Notes under the pieces: model-generated
Database searches by the model: none
Told to the model about the DNA's origin: nothing
What the model saw: only the letters and a program-made list of their open reading frames with translations
Made by a program: the position numbers and the translations under genes
Source of the DNA: Actinomycetota bacterium
GTDB taxonomy: Bacteria; Actinomycetota; Acidimicrobiia; Acidimicrobiales; Ilumatobacteraceae
Direction: 5' to 3'
Length of the DNA: 48,465 nucleotides
NCBI GenBank assembly: GCA_963169665.1
Contig: CAUJET010000215.1
Location: 1-48,465, forward strand
In this document: piece by piece, positions 34,377 through 42,671 of the stretch
How the letters are laid out: the number at the start of each line of letters is the position of its first letter
How positions within the stretch are numbered: position 1 is the first letter of the stretch

Positions 34377-34970
34377 ATGGCCAGGACACCCGACCTCGAG
34401 CGTCGCCAGGAGCTGCTCGACCGCATCGTCGTCTACCTGGCCGAACACGGGCTCGCCCAGGCCACGCTGCGTCCGATGGCCGCCTCGCTCGACGTGAGCA
34501 TCAACCGCTTGGTGCACCACTTCGGGTCGAAGGAGGAGCTGATCACCGCAGCCCTCAACCGTGCGATGCAGCAACAGTTGGCCGTCCAGGACGCCTGGAT
34601 GAAGCGACACCCGCGGATGACCCCCGTCGAGTACTACCGCCGCTGGTGGCGCTGGATGAACGCGAAGCCCGAGCACCTGGCGCTGGTGCGACTCAACTAC
34701 GAAGCCGCAGCGCTCGACACCTCGGTCACCGGCCTCGCCGGGGAGGTGCGCGCCGACCAGATCGGCGTGTGGCGCCACGACGTCGAACAGCGCCTCGTCG
34801 CGGCCGGCCTCCCGGCCGACCAGGCGGAACTCGAGGGCGGACTCGCCAAGGCGACCTTCAGCGGCCTCATCATGGACCTGATCGCCACGGGGGAGCGGAA
34901 GCGTCTGACCGCCGCCTGCGACGCGTGGCTCGACCGTCTTTCCCAGATCATCCGTACCGCGAATCAGTAG
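34377..34970 (+). CDS. TetR-family transcriptional regulator
   Basis: 197 residues. N-terminal helix-turn-helix (about 10-55: VVYLAEHGLAQATLRPMAAS then INRLVHHFGSKEELI) typical of TetR, although the recognition part LDVSINRLVHHFGSKEEL resembles the subgroup with a basic histidine pair. The C-terminal ligand domain is helical with a Trp-rich segment (YYRRWWRWMN). It lies between the hut operon and the formate dehydrogenase operon on the same strand and could control either. Probably leaderless from the TAGGGT box at 34363. Confidence 0.88.
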   Translation: MARTPDLERRQELLDRIVVYLAEHGLAQATLRPMAASLDVSINRLVHHFGSKEELITAALNRAMQQQLAVQDAWMKRHPRMTPVEYYRRWWRWMNAKPEHLALVRLNYEAAALDTSVTGLAGEVRADQIGVWRHDVEQRLVAAGLPADQAELEGGLAKATFSGLIMDLIATGERKRLTAACDAWLDRLSQIIRTANQ

Positions 34971-35074
34971 GATTTGGTAGGTTCCTCTCGTTCCACATGA
35001 AGGAACTGGTCCACGATGCGGAATCGTCGAGCACGCCTCGCCGGTTCACGGATCGGACCGTGTCGGACGAAGAC

Positions 35075-35090
35075 CGGGACCGCCGTCCCG
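35075..35090 (+). promoter_or_regulatory. 5' leader hairpin upstream of formate dehydrogenase
   Basis: CGGGAC-CGCC-GTCCCG forms a 6-bp stem with a 4-base loop, ending nine bases before the GGGGAGG ribosome binding site. The leader from 34971 to 35112 also holds TAGGTT (34978-34983), a possible -10 box, and a 5-bp inverted repeat GTTCC/GGAAC (34990-35006). It contains no alternative N-terminus with iron-sulfur cysteines. Confidence 0.4.
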
Positions 35091-35112
35091 TGCACACGGG
35101 GAGGGGGTGATC

Positions 35113-37089
35113 ATGAAGAGCAACATCCAGCACCGCCACGCACCCATGGCCCGCATCACGCAGCCGCTCGTGCGCGACAACGGTGTCCTGCGCCCCGCCT
35201 CCTGGGAGGAGGCGCTCGACCGAGCAGCAGCCGGCTTCGCCGCCGCCCGCGACCAGCACGGCCCCAACGCCGTCGGCGTCTTCTCCTGCTCGAAATCCAC
35301 GAACGAGATGAACTTCGTCGCACAGAAGTTCGCACGCGTCGCGATCGGCACGAACAACATCGACTCGTGCAACCGCACTTGACACGCTCCCTCCGTGGTC
35401 GGTCTGGCCACAGTGTTCGGAGCCGGAGGCGGCACCTCGAGTTACGCAGAGATCGAAGACACCGATGTCATCGTCCTCTGGGGTTCCAACGCGCGTGAAG
35501 CGCACCCCATCTTCTTCCACCACGTCCTGAAGGGCGTGCACAACGGCGCCAAGCTCTTCGTGGTCGACCCGCGTCGGTCTGCGTCGGCACAGTGGGCCGA
35601 CCTCTGGCTCGGCAACAACGTCGGCACCGACATCGCGCTCTCGCACACCATCGCCCGCGAGATCATCCACGCCGGCCTGGCCAACACCGCCTTCATCGAA
35701 CGCGCCACCACGGGGTTCGACGAGTACCGAGCCGCGGTCGAGGAGTGGACGCTCGAGCGTGGCGAGGCCGTCACCGGCGTGCCCGCCGACGCCATCCGCG
35801 AACTGGCCCACGCCTACGCGAAGGCCGACCGCGGACAGCTGTGCTGGACCCTCGGCATCACCGAGCACCACAACGGCGTCGACAACGTCCTGTCGCTCAT
35901 CAACCTCGCGCTCCTGTGCGGCCACGTCGGTCGGCACGGGGCGGGCCTCAACCCCCTCCGCGGTCAGAACAACGTGCAAGGCGGCGGCGACATGGGCGCC
36001 ATCCCCAACCGCCTCGCCGGCTTCCAGGACATCCTCGATCCCTCGGTCCGCGAGAAGTTCGGTGCCGCCTGGGGCGTCACCATCCAGGACCGGTACGGCT
36101 GGCATCTCACCCAGATGTTCGAGGCGATGGAGCGGGGCGACCTGCACGCCGTGTACGTGATCGGCGAGAACCCCGCTCAGAGCGAGGCCGACAAGGAGCA
36201 CGCCGTGCACCTGCTGGCCGGACTCGACCACCTCGTGGTGCAGGACATCTTCCTCACGAAGACCGCCGAACTCGCCGACGTGGTGCTGCCCGGCTCGGCG
36301 TCGTGGTGCGAGAGCGAGGGCACGGTCACGAACTCCGAGCGTCGGGTGCAGCGGTGCCGGAAGGCGCTCGACCCGCCCACCGGCGCCCGCGACGACATCC
36401 AGATCATCCTCGACATCTGCCGCCGCCTCGGCCACGACTGGCACTACGGCACCGAGCCGCTCGAGGTCGCCGAGAACGTGTGGAACGAGGTGCGCTCGCT
36501 GTCGCCCATGCACGCCGGCATGAGCTACGCACGGCTCACCGAACTCAACGGCATCCAGTGGCCGTGCCCGCACGAGGACCGCCTCGAGCCGTCGTTCCTG
36601 CACGGACGCCTCTGGGCCGACGACCCCGCCGAACGCGGCCGCCTCGCGCCCTTCAGCCCCGTCGTCGACGAGCCGCCCGTGGAGGCCACCACCGACGAGT
36701 TCCCGCTCCGGCTCACCACCGGTCGTCGCCTCGACTCGTACAACACCGGCGTGCAGTCGGGCGGGTTCGACAGCCCGCTGCGCTGGGGCGAATCGATCGA
36801 CGTCTCCCCGGAGGACGCGGCGACGCTCGGGCTCGCCGATGGCGAATGGGTGCGCGTCAGCTCGCCCCGCGGCTCGGTGAACGCACCCGTACGCATCGAC
36901 CGTGTCCTGCGCCCCGGCCTCGTGTTCATGACGTTCCACTTCCCCGAACAGGTCGACACCAACGTGCTCACCATCGATGCGACGGACCCGAAATCGGGCA
37001 CCGCCGAGTTCAAGGCCGCCGCCGTCAGGATCGACAAGCTCGTCGACGACCGCGCGTCTCAGGTCGCCGGCGCTGCAGCGGGCAACTGA
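35113..37089 (+). CDS. NAD-linked formate dehydrogenase alpha, catalytic part, selenoprotein (UGA = Sec90)
   Basis: 658 residues if UGA 35380-35382 is read as selenocysteine. The flanking text, GTNNIDSCNRT-Sec-HAPSVVGL, aligns with the active-site region of E. coli FdhF where Sec140 ligates molybdenum, and the frame continues unbroken for 569 codons with molybdopterin-binding features (LCGHVGRHGAGLNPLRGQNN, RVSSPRGSVNAPVRIDRVLR). The usual N-terminal CxxCxxxC iron-sulfur domain is missing here and is found in the gene at 38852. ATG 35113 has GGGGAGG eight bases upstream. Cytoplasmic, formate to CO2, electrons to the diaphorase gene that follows. Its stop overlaps the next ATG by one base. Confidence 0.93.
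35380..35418 (+). promoter_or_regulatory. Selenocysteine UGA and bacterial SECIS hairpin
   Basis: After UGA (35380-35382), GUGGUC (35395-35400) pairs with GGCCAC (35406-35411) around the apical loop GGUCU (35401-35405), which begins 18 bases after the UGA. Both the loop and the 18-base distance match the E. coli fdhF SECIS that binds SelB. CUCC (35391-35394) may extend the stem with a downstream GGAG. Confidence 0.85.
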
Positions 37090-38855
37090 TGGATCTCAAG
37101 CTCAGCGCACACACGCCCACCGCCGACGAGATCGACGCGATCGACGCGTTGCTCGGCGCCACTGGCGAGTACGACCACCGACTCGCCCGCGCTGGCCACG
37201 ACCTGCGCGACCAACGACACCGGCTCCTCCCGGTCCTCCACGCGGTCAACGACCGCGTGGGTTGGATCAGCAGGGGAGCGATCAACCACATCGCCGCCCG
37301 CATGGACGTGGCACCGGCCGAGATCTACGGCGTCGCCACGTTCTACGGCCTGTTCAGCACCACCGAACGATCGACTCGCCAGGTGCACGTCTGCGTCGAC
37401 CTCGCCTGCCAGATCGCCGGTGCAACCGTCCCCGACGGTGCCCACGAATCACCCTGCCTCGGCCTGTGCGAGCGCGCCCCCGCCGTCCTCCTCGTCGAGG
37501 CCGGGCCGCAGGCGCGCCAGACCGTCCTGGCCCCGGCGACGCCCGTGCAGGTGCGAGCCCTGCTCGACGGCGGCGCAGCACCCGACGAAGCGCCGGCAGA
37601 GGTCGCCACCCCCCAGGTCGCGGCAGGCGCCGACGACCTGGTCCTGCTCGGCCGAGTTGGCGTCGTCGATCCCACCAGCCTCCACTCGTACCGCAGCCAC
37701 GGCGGATACGCCGCGCTCCGTCGCGCGATCGAGATCGGACCGGTCGGCGTGATCCGCGAGATGCTCGACTCCGGGATCATGGGCCGCGGCGGCGCCGCGT
37801 TCCCGGCAGGTCGCAAATGGGACGCCGTCGCCCGCCAGCCCGCCCGGCCGCACTACCTCGTCTGCAACGCCGACGAGAGCGAGCCCGGCACGTTCAAGGA
37901 CCGCGTGATCATGGAGGGCGACCCGTTCTCCCTGATCGAGGCGATGACCATCGCCGCGTACGCCACCGGCTGCGAACAGGGCTGGATCTACCTCCGCGGC
38001 GAATACCCGCGCGCCCGGCGCCGCCTCACCGACGCGATCGAGCAAGCCGTCGCGCACGGACTGCTCGGCGACGACGTGATGGGCGCTGGATTCTCGTTCC
38101 ACCTCGAGGTCTTCCTCGGCGCCGGCGCCTACATCTGCGGTGAGGAGACGGCGATCTTCAACTCGATCGAGGGCTTCCGTGGTGAACCGCGCAACAAGCC
38201 CCCGTTCCCCGTCGAGGTCGGCGTGTTCGGCAAGCCGACCGTCGTGAACAACGTCGAGACCCTCGCCAACGTGCTGCCGATCGTGTTGGGCGGCGGCCAG
38301 GCCTACGCGAGCGTGGGCACCACCGGGTCCACGGGTACGAAGCTGTTCTGCGTGTCCGGTGCCGTCGCCCGGCCCGGTGTCTACGAACTGCCCTTCGGCG
38401 CCACGCTGCGCGAGGTGATCGATCTCGCCGGCGGTATGCGCGAGGGCAGCACGCTCCGCACGGTGTTGCTCGGCGGCGCCGCCGGTTCGTTCGCCACGCC
38501 CGACGAGCTCGACGTGCCACTCACCTTCGAAGACCTGCGCGCCGCCAAGCTCTCGCTCGGCAGCGGCGTGGTGATGGTGCTCGACCAGCACGTCGATCTC
38601 ACTGCATTCGTCCACCGCATCGCTGCGTTCTTCCGCGACGAGAGCTGCGGCCAGTGCGTGCCGTGCCGCGTGGGCACGATGCGCCAGGAAGAGGTGCTCC
38701 AGCGGCTCGAGCACGGCGGTCCGAACGCCTCCGCCGATCGCGAACTCCTCGCCGACATCGGCAGGGTGCTGCGCGACGCATCGATCTGCGGCTTCGGCCA
38801 TTCGGCGCACGGCGCGATCGAATCGGCCATCGCCAAGCTGGGAGTCTTCTCGTGA
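37089..38855 (+). CDS. Formate dehydrogenase diaphorase subunit, NuoE-NuoF (gamma-beta) fusion
   Basis: 588 residues joining two subunits that are separate in most NAD-linked formate dehydrogenases. Residues 1-150: NuoE-like thioredoxin-fold domain with [2Fe-2S] ligands Cys102, Cys107, Cys123, Cys127. Residues 190-588: NuoF-like domain with FMN site GRGGAAFPAGRKW (about 232), NADH site GAGAYICGEETA (about 346), and [4Fe-4S] ligands Cys520, Cys523, Cys526, Cys567. It passes electrons from the alpha subunit to NAD+. ATG overlaps the stop of the catalytic subunit; its TGA overlaps the GTG of the Fe-S subunit, fitting equal production of all three. Confidence 0.95.
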   Translation: MDLKLSAHTPTADEIDAIDALLGATGEYDHRLARAGHDLRDQRHRLLPVLHAVNDRVGWISRGAINHIAARMDVAPAEIYGVATFYGLFSTTERSTRQVHVCVDLACQIAGATVPDGAHESPCLGLCERAPAVLLVEAGPQARQTVLAPATPVQVRALLDGGAAPDEAPAEVATPQVAAGADDLVLLGRVGVVDPTSLHSYRSHGGYAALRRAIEIGPVGVIREMLDSGIMGRGGAAFPAGRKWDAVARQPARPHYLVCNADESEPGTFKDRVIMEGDPFSLIEAMTIAAYATGCEQGWIYLRGEYPRARRRLTDAIEQAVAHGLLGDDVMGAGFSFHLEVFLGAGAYICGEETAIFNSIEGFRGEPRNKPPFPVEVGVFGKPTVVNNVETLANVLPIVLGGGQAYASVGTTGSTGTKLFCVSGAVARPGVYELPFGATLREVIDLAGGMREGSTLRTVLLGGAAGSFATPDELDVPLTFEDLRAAKLSLGSGVVMVLDQHVDLTAFVHRIAAFFRDESCGQCVPCRVGTMRQEEVLQRLEHGGPNASADRELLADIGRVLRDASICGFGHSAHGAIESAIAKLGVFS

Positions 38856-39712
38856 ACGCCGTCCCCGTGGCTGCACCCACCCGCCTCGTCGACGTCACCG
38901 TCGACGGCACGACGGTCAAGGTCGCCGAGGGCACCACCGTGCTGCAGGCCTGCCGCGGTGCAGGCTGCGACGACATCCCGACGCTCTGCTATGGCGACAC
39001 CCTCACCCCGAAGAACGCATGCCGGGTGTGCATGGTCGAGGTCGAGGGGTCGCGCACGCTCGTGCCCTCGTGCTCGCGCAAGGTGGAGGCCGGCATGGTC
39101 GTCCACACCGACACCGAACGGGTCCAGCACAGCCGGAAGATGGTGCTCGAGTTCCTCGGGTCGTCCACCGATCTGTCGGTGGCCCCGCACGTGGCCGACT
39201 GGAACGAGCAGTACGCGGTCGACGTCGATCGCTATGGCCCCGATCGCCGCACGAAGGCGCAACCGGTCAAGCGCGACAACGAGCTGTACGTCCGCGACTA
39301 CGAGAAGTGCATCCTCTGCTACAAGTGCGTCGACGCGTGCGGTGAGCAGTGGCAGAACACGTTCGCGATCGCCGTCGCCGGCCGCGGCTTCGACAGCCAC
39401 ATCGCCGCCGAGTACGACGCTGAGCTGCCCGACAGCGCATGCGTGTACTGCGGCAACTGCATCGCCGTGTGCCCCACCGGTGCGCTCATGTTCACCAGTG
39501 AGCACGACATGCGTGCCGACGGCAGCTGGGACGAATCACGCCAGACCGAGACCGACACGATCTGTCCGTACTGCGGCGTCGGCTGCCAGCTCACGCTCCA
39601 CGTACAGGACAACTCGATCGTCAAGGTCACCAGCCCGAGCGATCACTCCGTGACGCACGGCAACCTGTGCATCAAGGGCCGGTTCGGCTTCCAGCACGTC
39701 CAGAACCACTGA
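38852..39712 (+). CDS. Formate dehydrogenase alpha, separate N-terminal iron-sulfur part
   Basis: 286 residues equal to the N-terminal third of an FdsA-type alpha subunit. Order: NuoG-like [2Fe-2S] domain (Cys46, Cys57, Cys60, Cys74); two ferredoxin [4Fe-4S] motifs (KCILCYKCVDAC and CVYCGNCIAVCPTGAL); then the domain that normally opens the molybdenum subunit (ICPYCGVGC ... NLCIKGRFGF). It stops just where the catalytic piece at 35113 begins; 286 plus 658 residues make a normal full alpha. The His/Cys-ligated cluster segment usually found after the [2Fe-2S] domain has no cysteines here. GTG 38852 overlaps the preceding stop. Confidence 0.93.
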   Translation: MNAVPVAAPTRLVDVTVDGTTVKVAEGTTVLQACRGAGCDDIPTLCYGDTLTPKNACRVCMVEVEGSRTLVPSCSRKVEAGMVVHTDTERVQHSRKMVLEFLGSSTDLSVAPHVADWNEQYAVDVDRYGPDRRTKAQPVKRDNELYVRDYEKCILCYKCVDACGEQWQNTFAIAVAGRGFDSHIAAEYDAELPDSACVYCGNCIAVCPTGALMFTSEHDMRADGSWDESRQTETDTICPYCGVGCQLTLHVQDNSIVKVTSPSDHSVTHGNLCIKGRFGFQHVQNH

Positions 39713-39722
39713 TCGGGCACGA

Positions 39723-39739
39723 TCGGGCCGGTCGCCCGA
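39723..39739. terminator. Terminator hairpin between formate dehydrogenase operon and LLM gene
   Basis: TCGGGC (39723-39728) and GCCCGA (39734-39739) form a 6-bp GC stem with loop CGGTC in the 45-bp gap between two convergent genes. No U-tract. Confidence 0.55.
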
Positions 39740-39757
39740 CCCGACCGCGGCGAACGA

Positions 39758-40948
39758 TCAGCGCTGAGCGCGCTCCTCTTCGTACTTCGCGATGGCGGTG
39801 AGCTGCGCGTTCAAGGTGGCGTCCACCCAACGGCTGCCGGCACCGACGACGCGGTCGTAGCTGGCCTGCACCGGGTCGAGCTGGCCGGTGAAATGCGGCA
39901 TCACCTGGTCGGCGAACAGCTCGTAGTTGCGCAGCGTCGCCGGGAAGTCAGCCAGATCGGCGCCGAGGAACAGGTACGTGCCGAAGCCACCCGTCTTGTC
40001 GACCAGGCGCTGCAGCTGCTCGATCGCCATCTCGGGCGTCCCGATCACCATCCGGCCGCTCTCGTTGGCGTAGTCGATGAAGTCGCTGTAGTCGCTCGGC
40101 GGCGGGGGGGCGCTCGGGTCGCCTGTCGGGATGATGTGGCTCAGGTACTCGAACACCCACCGCAGGCCGTACTCGCAGTTCTTCTTCGCCTGCTCCAGGG
40201 TCTCGGCGATGTGCATCGGCCCCATGAGGCGCCACTTCTCCCGGGGCGCCTCATGGCCGTGACGAGCGGCCTCCTCCTGCCACACCTGGTAGTTGTAGTC
40301 GAGCACCTGGAACGCCGCCGGCTCGGTCGCTGCGATCGAGAGCATGCCCGTGCCGTACCGCCCGGCGAGCTTGGACCCCGACGGCGACATGGACGACGCG
40401 ACCGCGACGTCGAAGTTGCTGTAGGGCCGGACCTGCAGCACCGCCTCGTCGCACGTGAACCAGTCGGTGCGCTCGGTGACGGTCTCGCCGGCGAAGAGAC
40501 GCATCATCACGTCGAAGGCCTGCTCCATGCGCGGGCGCTGGTCCATCGGGTCGATGCCGAGCATCGCCGCGTCGCTCGTGAGCTGACCGGGGCCGGCGCC
40601 GAACATCATCCGGCCACGGGTGAGGTGGTCGAGCATCACGATGCGATCGGCCAGGATGAACGGGTGGTGGTAGGGGAGCGAGTTCACTCCCGTGCCGAGC
40701 TTGATGTGCTTCGTGCGTTCCGCCGCGGCGGCGATGAACACCTCCGGGCTCGCGATCAACTCCGAGCCGGCCGAGTGGTGCTCACCGATCCACGCCTCCG
40801 CGTACCCGAGCCGGTCGAGGTGCTCTATCAACTGCAGGTCGCGGTGCAGGGCGAGCGTGGGGTTCACGCCGGTCTTGTGCATCGGCGGCATGAAGATGCC
40901 GAAGCGGAGTGGGGCGGGGTGCGGCTGGAAGTGCGGCATGCGCGTCAT
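39758..40948 (-). CDS. LLM-class flavin-dependent monooxygenase
   Basis: 396 residues of the luciferase-like family: LRFGIFMPPMHKTGVNPTLA at the N-terminus, EAWIGEHHSAGSELIASPEV, KLGTGVNSLPYHHPFILADR, and the late GTPEMAIEQLQRLVDKTGGF. Such FMN/F420 enzymes oxidise or hydroxylate hydrophobic compounds; the limonene-monooxygenase-like subgroup has this length. ATG 40948 (MTRMPHFQPHP) is used; an ATG three codons later is possible. No clear Shine-Dalgarno or -10 box is visible. It converges on the formate dehydrogenase operon and is divergent from a small unknown gene. Confidence 0.88.
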   Translation of the reverse strand: MTRMPHFQPHPAPLRFGIFMPPMHKTGVNPTLALHRDLQLIEHLDRLGYAEAWIGEHHSAGSELIASPEVFIAAAAERTKHIKLGTGVNSLPYHHPFILADRIVMLDHLTRGRMMFGAGPGQLTSDAAMLGIDPMDQRPRMEQAFDVMMRLFAGETVTERTDWFTCDEAVLQVRPYSNFDVAVASSMSPSGSKLAGRYGTGMLSIAATEPAAFQVLDYNYQVWQEEAARHGHEAPREKWRLMGPMHIAETLEQAKKNCEYGLRWVFEYLSHIIPTGDPSAPPPPSDYSDFIDYANESGRMVIGTPEMAIEQLQRLVDKTGGFGTYLFLGADLADFPATLRNYELFADQVMPHFTGQLDPVQASYDRVVGAGSRWVDATLNAQLTAIAKYEEERAQR

Positions 40949-41060
40949 CGTGACACACCCATCGATGGCCGCCTCGACTCCGAACGATCCGAGAGGACTC
41001 CCCGTGCGAGGTCTCCACGCGACGTTTCCGCGTCTCGCGACGTCAGAGGGGCCAGTGACC

Positions 41061-41396
41061 ATGAACGACGAACTCACCGCACGCCCGCACGAGCCCTGCA
41101 CTCCCGAGCCGCAGGGGCTCGACCCGCAAGGGCTCGATCCGATGGCACCGGCATCCACCGAGGGCCGGCGCGCCGACTCGCTGCAACCGATCGCCGGGGT
41201 CGGTCTCGACCTCTACGCTCGGATCGTCCGTTCCATCGCGCTGATGAACCACGATCTCTCGATGCTCGCCCCGATGGCGGCGCTGCACGGTGTGGGCCAC
41301 GACGAGTGGGTGCAGGCGCGCCAGGGCTGGAACGAGCGCATTGCGTCGGACGACGCCGTCAACTACCTGTTCCGCGAGCTGTACGAGGCCGGCTGA
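41061..41396 (+). CDS. Small hypothetical protein
   Basis: 111 residues. A Pro/Glu-rich N-terminus with a GLDPQGLDP repeat is followed by an apparently helical domain (VGLDLYARIVRSIALMNHDL, DEWVQARQGWNERIA, VNYLFRELYEAG). No cysteines matter and no membrane segment. GAGGGG lies nine bases before ATG 41061. No family recognised. It ends four bases before the convergent PLP-enzyme gene. Confidence 0.55.
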   Translation: MNDELTARPHEPCTPEPQGLDPQGLDPMAPASTEGRRADSLQPIAGVGLDLYARIVRSIALMNHDLSMLAPMAALHGVGHDEWVQARQGWNERIASDDAVNYLFRELYEAG

Positions 41397-41400
41397 TCCC

Positions 41401-42648
41401 TCACTCGACCGTGCCGTAGGCGCCCTGTTCGCCCGACGTCGCGGCGGCGCGAACGTCGGCGATGGCCTCGTGCAGGTCGGCGACGAACGGTTCGATCCTG
41501 CCCTCGTGGACGGCGTTGACGGTGAAGTGCAGCGACGGGGGCGGGCCCTGGCGGTCGACGTACCAGCCGCGGCGCCAGAGCGCGTCGGCGACAGCGAACA
41601 CGTCGAGCGAGCTCGGGTCGGCGGCGCCCACCGCGAACAGGGTGGCTTCCGGCCAGGCGCGGAGCACCAGTTCGGGCGTGGCGTCGATGGCCGCGGCCAG
41701 CTGTTCACATGCCTTCCTGGCCGCTGCGGTGACCCGCAGGTACCCGTCGTCGCCGAGGTGGTGGAGCACCGCCCAGGCGGCGCCCATCGGCCCGCCGCTC
41801 TTCGTGCCGAGCACACCCGACGAGCCGTAGAAGCCGCCGAGCCAGTTGTCGGTGAGGAACGTCTGGTACGACCGGAGCTGCTTCGAACGGTGCATGATCA
41901 CCGAGGCGCCCTTGGCCGTGTAGCCGTACTTGTGCAGGTCGACCGAGATGCTCGTGACGCCGGGGACCTCGAAGTTCCACGGCGGGATGTCGTGGCCGAG
42001 ACGGCGCAGATAGGTGAGCGTCACGCCGCCCATGCACGCGTCGACATGGCAGTTGATGTCGCGTTCGGCTGCGTTGGCGGCGATGCCGGGGATCGGGTCG
42101 ATCACCCCCTGCGGGTACTGCGGGGCGGACCCGACCACGAGGACGGTGTCGTCATCGACCGCAGCGGCCATCGCATCGACATCGGCCTTCCAGTCGTCGC
42201 CCACCGGGACGCGTCGGCTCTCGAGGCCGAAGTAGTAGCAGCCCTTCTCGAACGCGGCGTGCGCGCTGGTGGGCAGCACGACGTTCGGGGTGGTGATGCC
42301 TCGTTCCTTGCGGCCTCGCTCGCGGGCACCCTTCACCGCCATCAGCAGACTCTCGGTACCGCCCGAGGTCATGAAGCCGGCACCGTCGGTCCCGGCCTGC
42401 AACCAGTCTCCGACGATGCCGACGACGTCGGCCTGCAACGTCCGCAGGCTCGGGAACGCATCGGTGTTCAGCGCGTTCTCCGTGCTGAACCGACGGTAGG
42501 CCTCCTCGGCCACCGCCACCACGTCCTCGCCTGCGCTGTACGCGAGCGTGAACGCGTGGCCGTCGCGCCATCGCACGTCGTTCGCTTTCATGCGATCGAG
42601 TCGTTCGAGGACCTCGTCGCGTCCGAGGCCGATGCTGGGGAGCGCCAT
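41401..42648 (-). CDS. PLP-dependent group II decarboxylase / sphingosine-phosphate-lyase-like enzyme
   Basis: 415 residues, fold-type I PLP enzyme. FMTSGGTESLLMAVKGARE, NCHVDACMGG and the Schiff-base lysine in SVDLHKYGYTAKGAS are typical of the sphingosine-1-phosphate lyase / glutamate decarboxylase branch, as is NALNTDAFPSLRTLQ. The spacing favours the lyase-like branch, but the substrate is unknown. ATG 42648 fits the conserved start and is seven bases after a TAGTTT -10 box, implying a leaderless mRNA. Divergent from a class V aminotransferase across 23 bases. Confidence 0.87.
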   Translation of the reverse strand: MALPSIGLGRDEVLERLDRMKANDVRWRDGHAFTLAYSAGEDVVAVAEEAYRRFSTENALNTDAFPSLRTLQADVVGIVGDWLQAGTDGAGFMTSGGTESLLMAVKGARERGRKERGITTPNVVLPTSAHAAFEKGCYYFGLESRRVPVGDDWKADVDAMAAAVDDDTVLVVGSAPQYPQGVIDPIPGIAANAAERDINCHVDACMGGVTLTYLRRLGHDIPPWNFEVPGVTSISVDLHKYGYTAKGASVIMHRSKQLRSYQTFLTDNWLGGFYGSSGVLGTKSGGPMGAAWAVLHHLGDDGYLRVTAAARKACEQLAAAIDATPELVLRAWPEATLFAVGAADPSSLDVFAVADALWRRGWYVDRQGPPPSLHFTVNAVHEGRIEPFVADLHEAIADVRAAATSGEQGAYGTVE

Positions 42649-42655
42649 GCGTCCG

Positions 42656-42665
42656 AAACTAACCT
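42656..42665. promoter_or_regulatory. Overlapping divergent -10 boxes for two leaderless genes
   Basis: In the 23-bp gap, TAACCT (42660-42665, plus) lies six bases before GTG 42672, and TAGTTT (42661-42656, minus) lies seven bases before ATG 42648. The two hexamers share bases 42660-42661, so the promoters cannot both be occupied by polymerase at once. Confidence 0.55.
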
Positions 42666-42671
42666 CGCCCG

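Noticed and set aside
34981..35112. An upstream extension of the formate dehydrogenase catalytic gene carrying the missing iron-sulfur motif
   Set aside because: The frame is open back to 34981 but has no start codon except GTG 35107 and contains no CxxC motif; the motif is found in the gene at 38852.
35107..35382. A short gene ending at UGA 35382, or a formate dehydrogenase pseudogene with a nonsense mutation
   Set aside because: The UGA is exactly at the known selenocysteine site, the frame continues with strongly conserved sequence and a SECIS-like hairpin follows.
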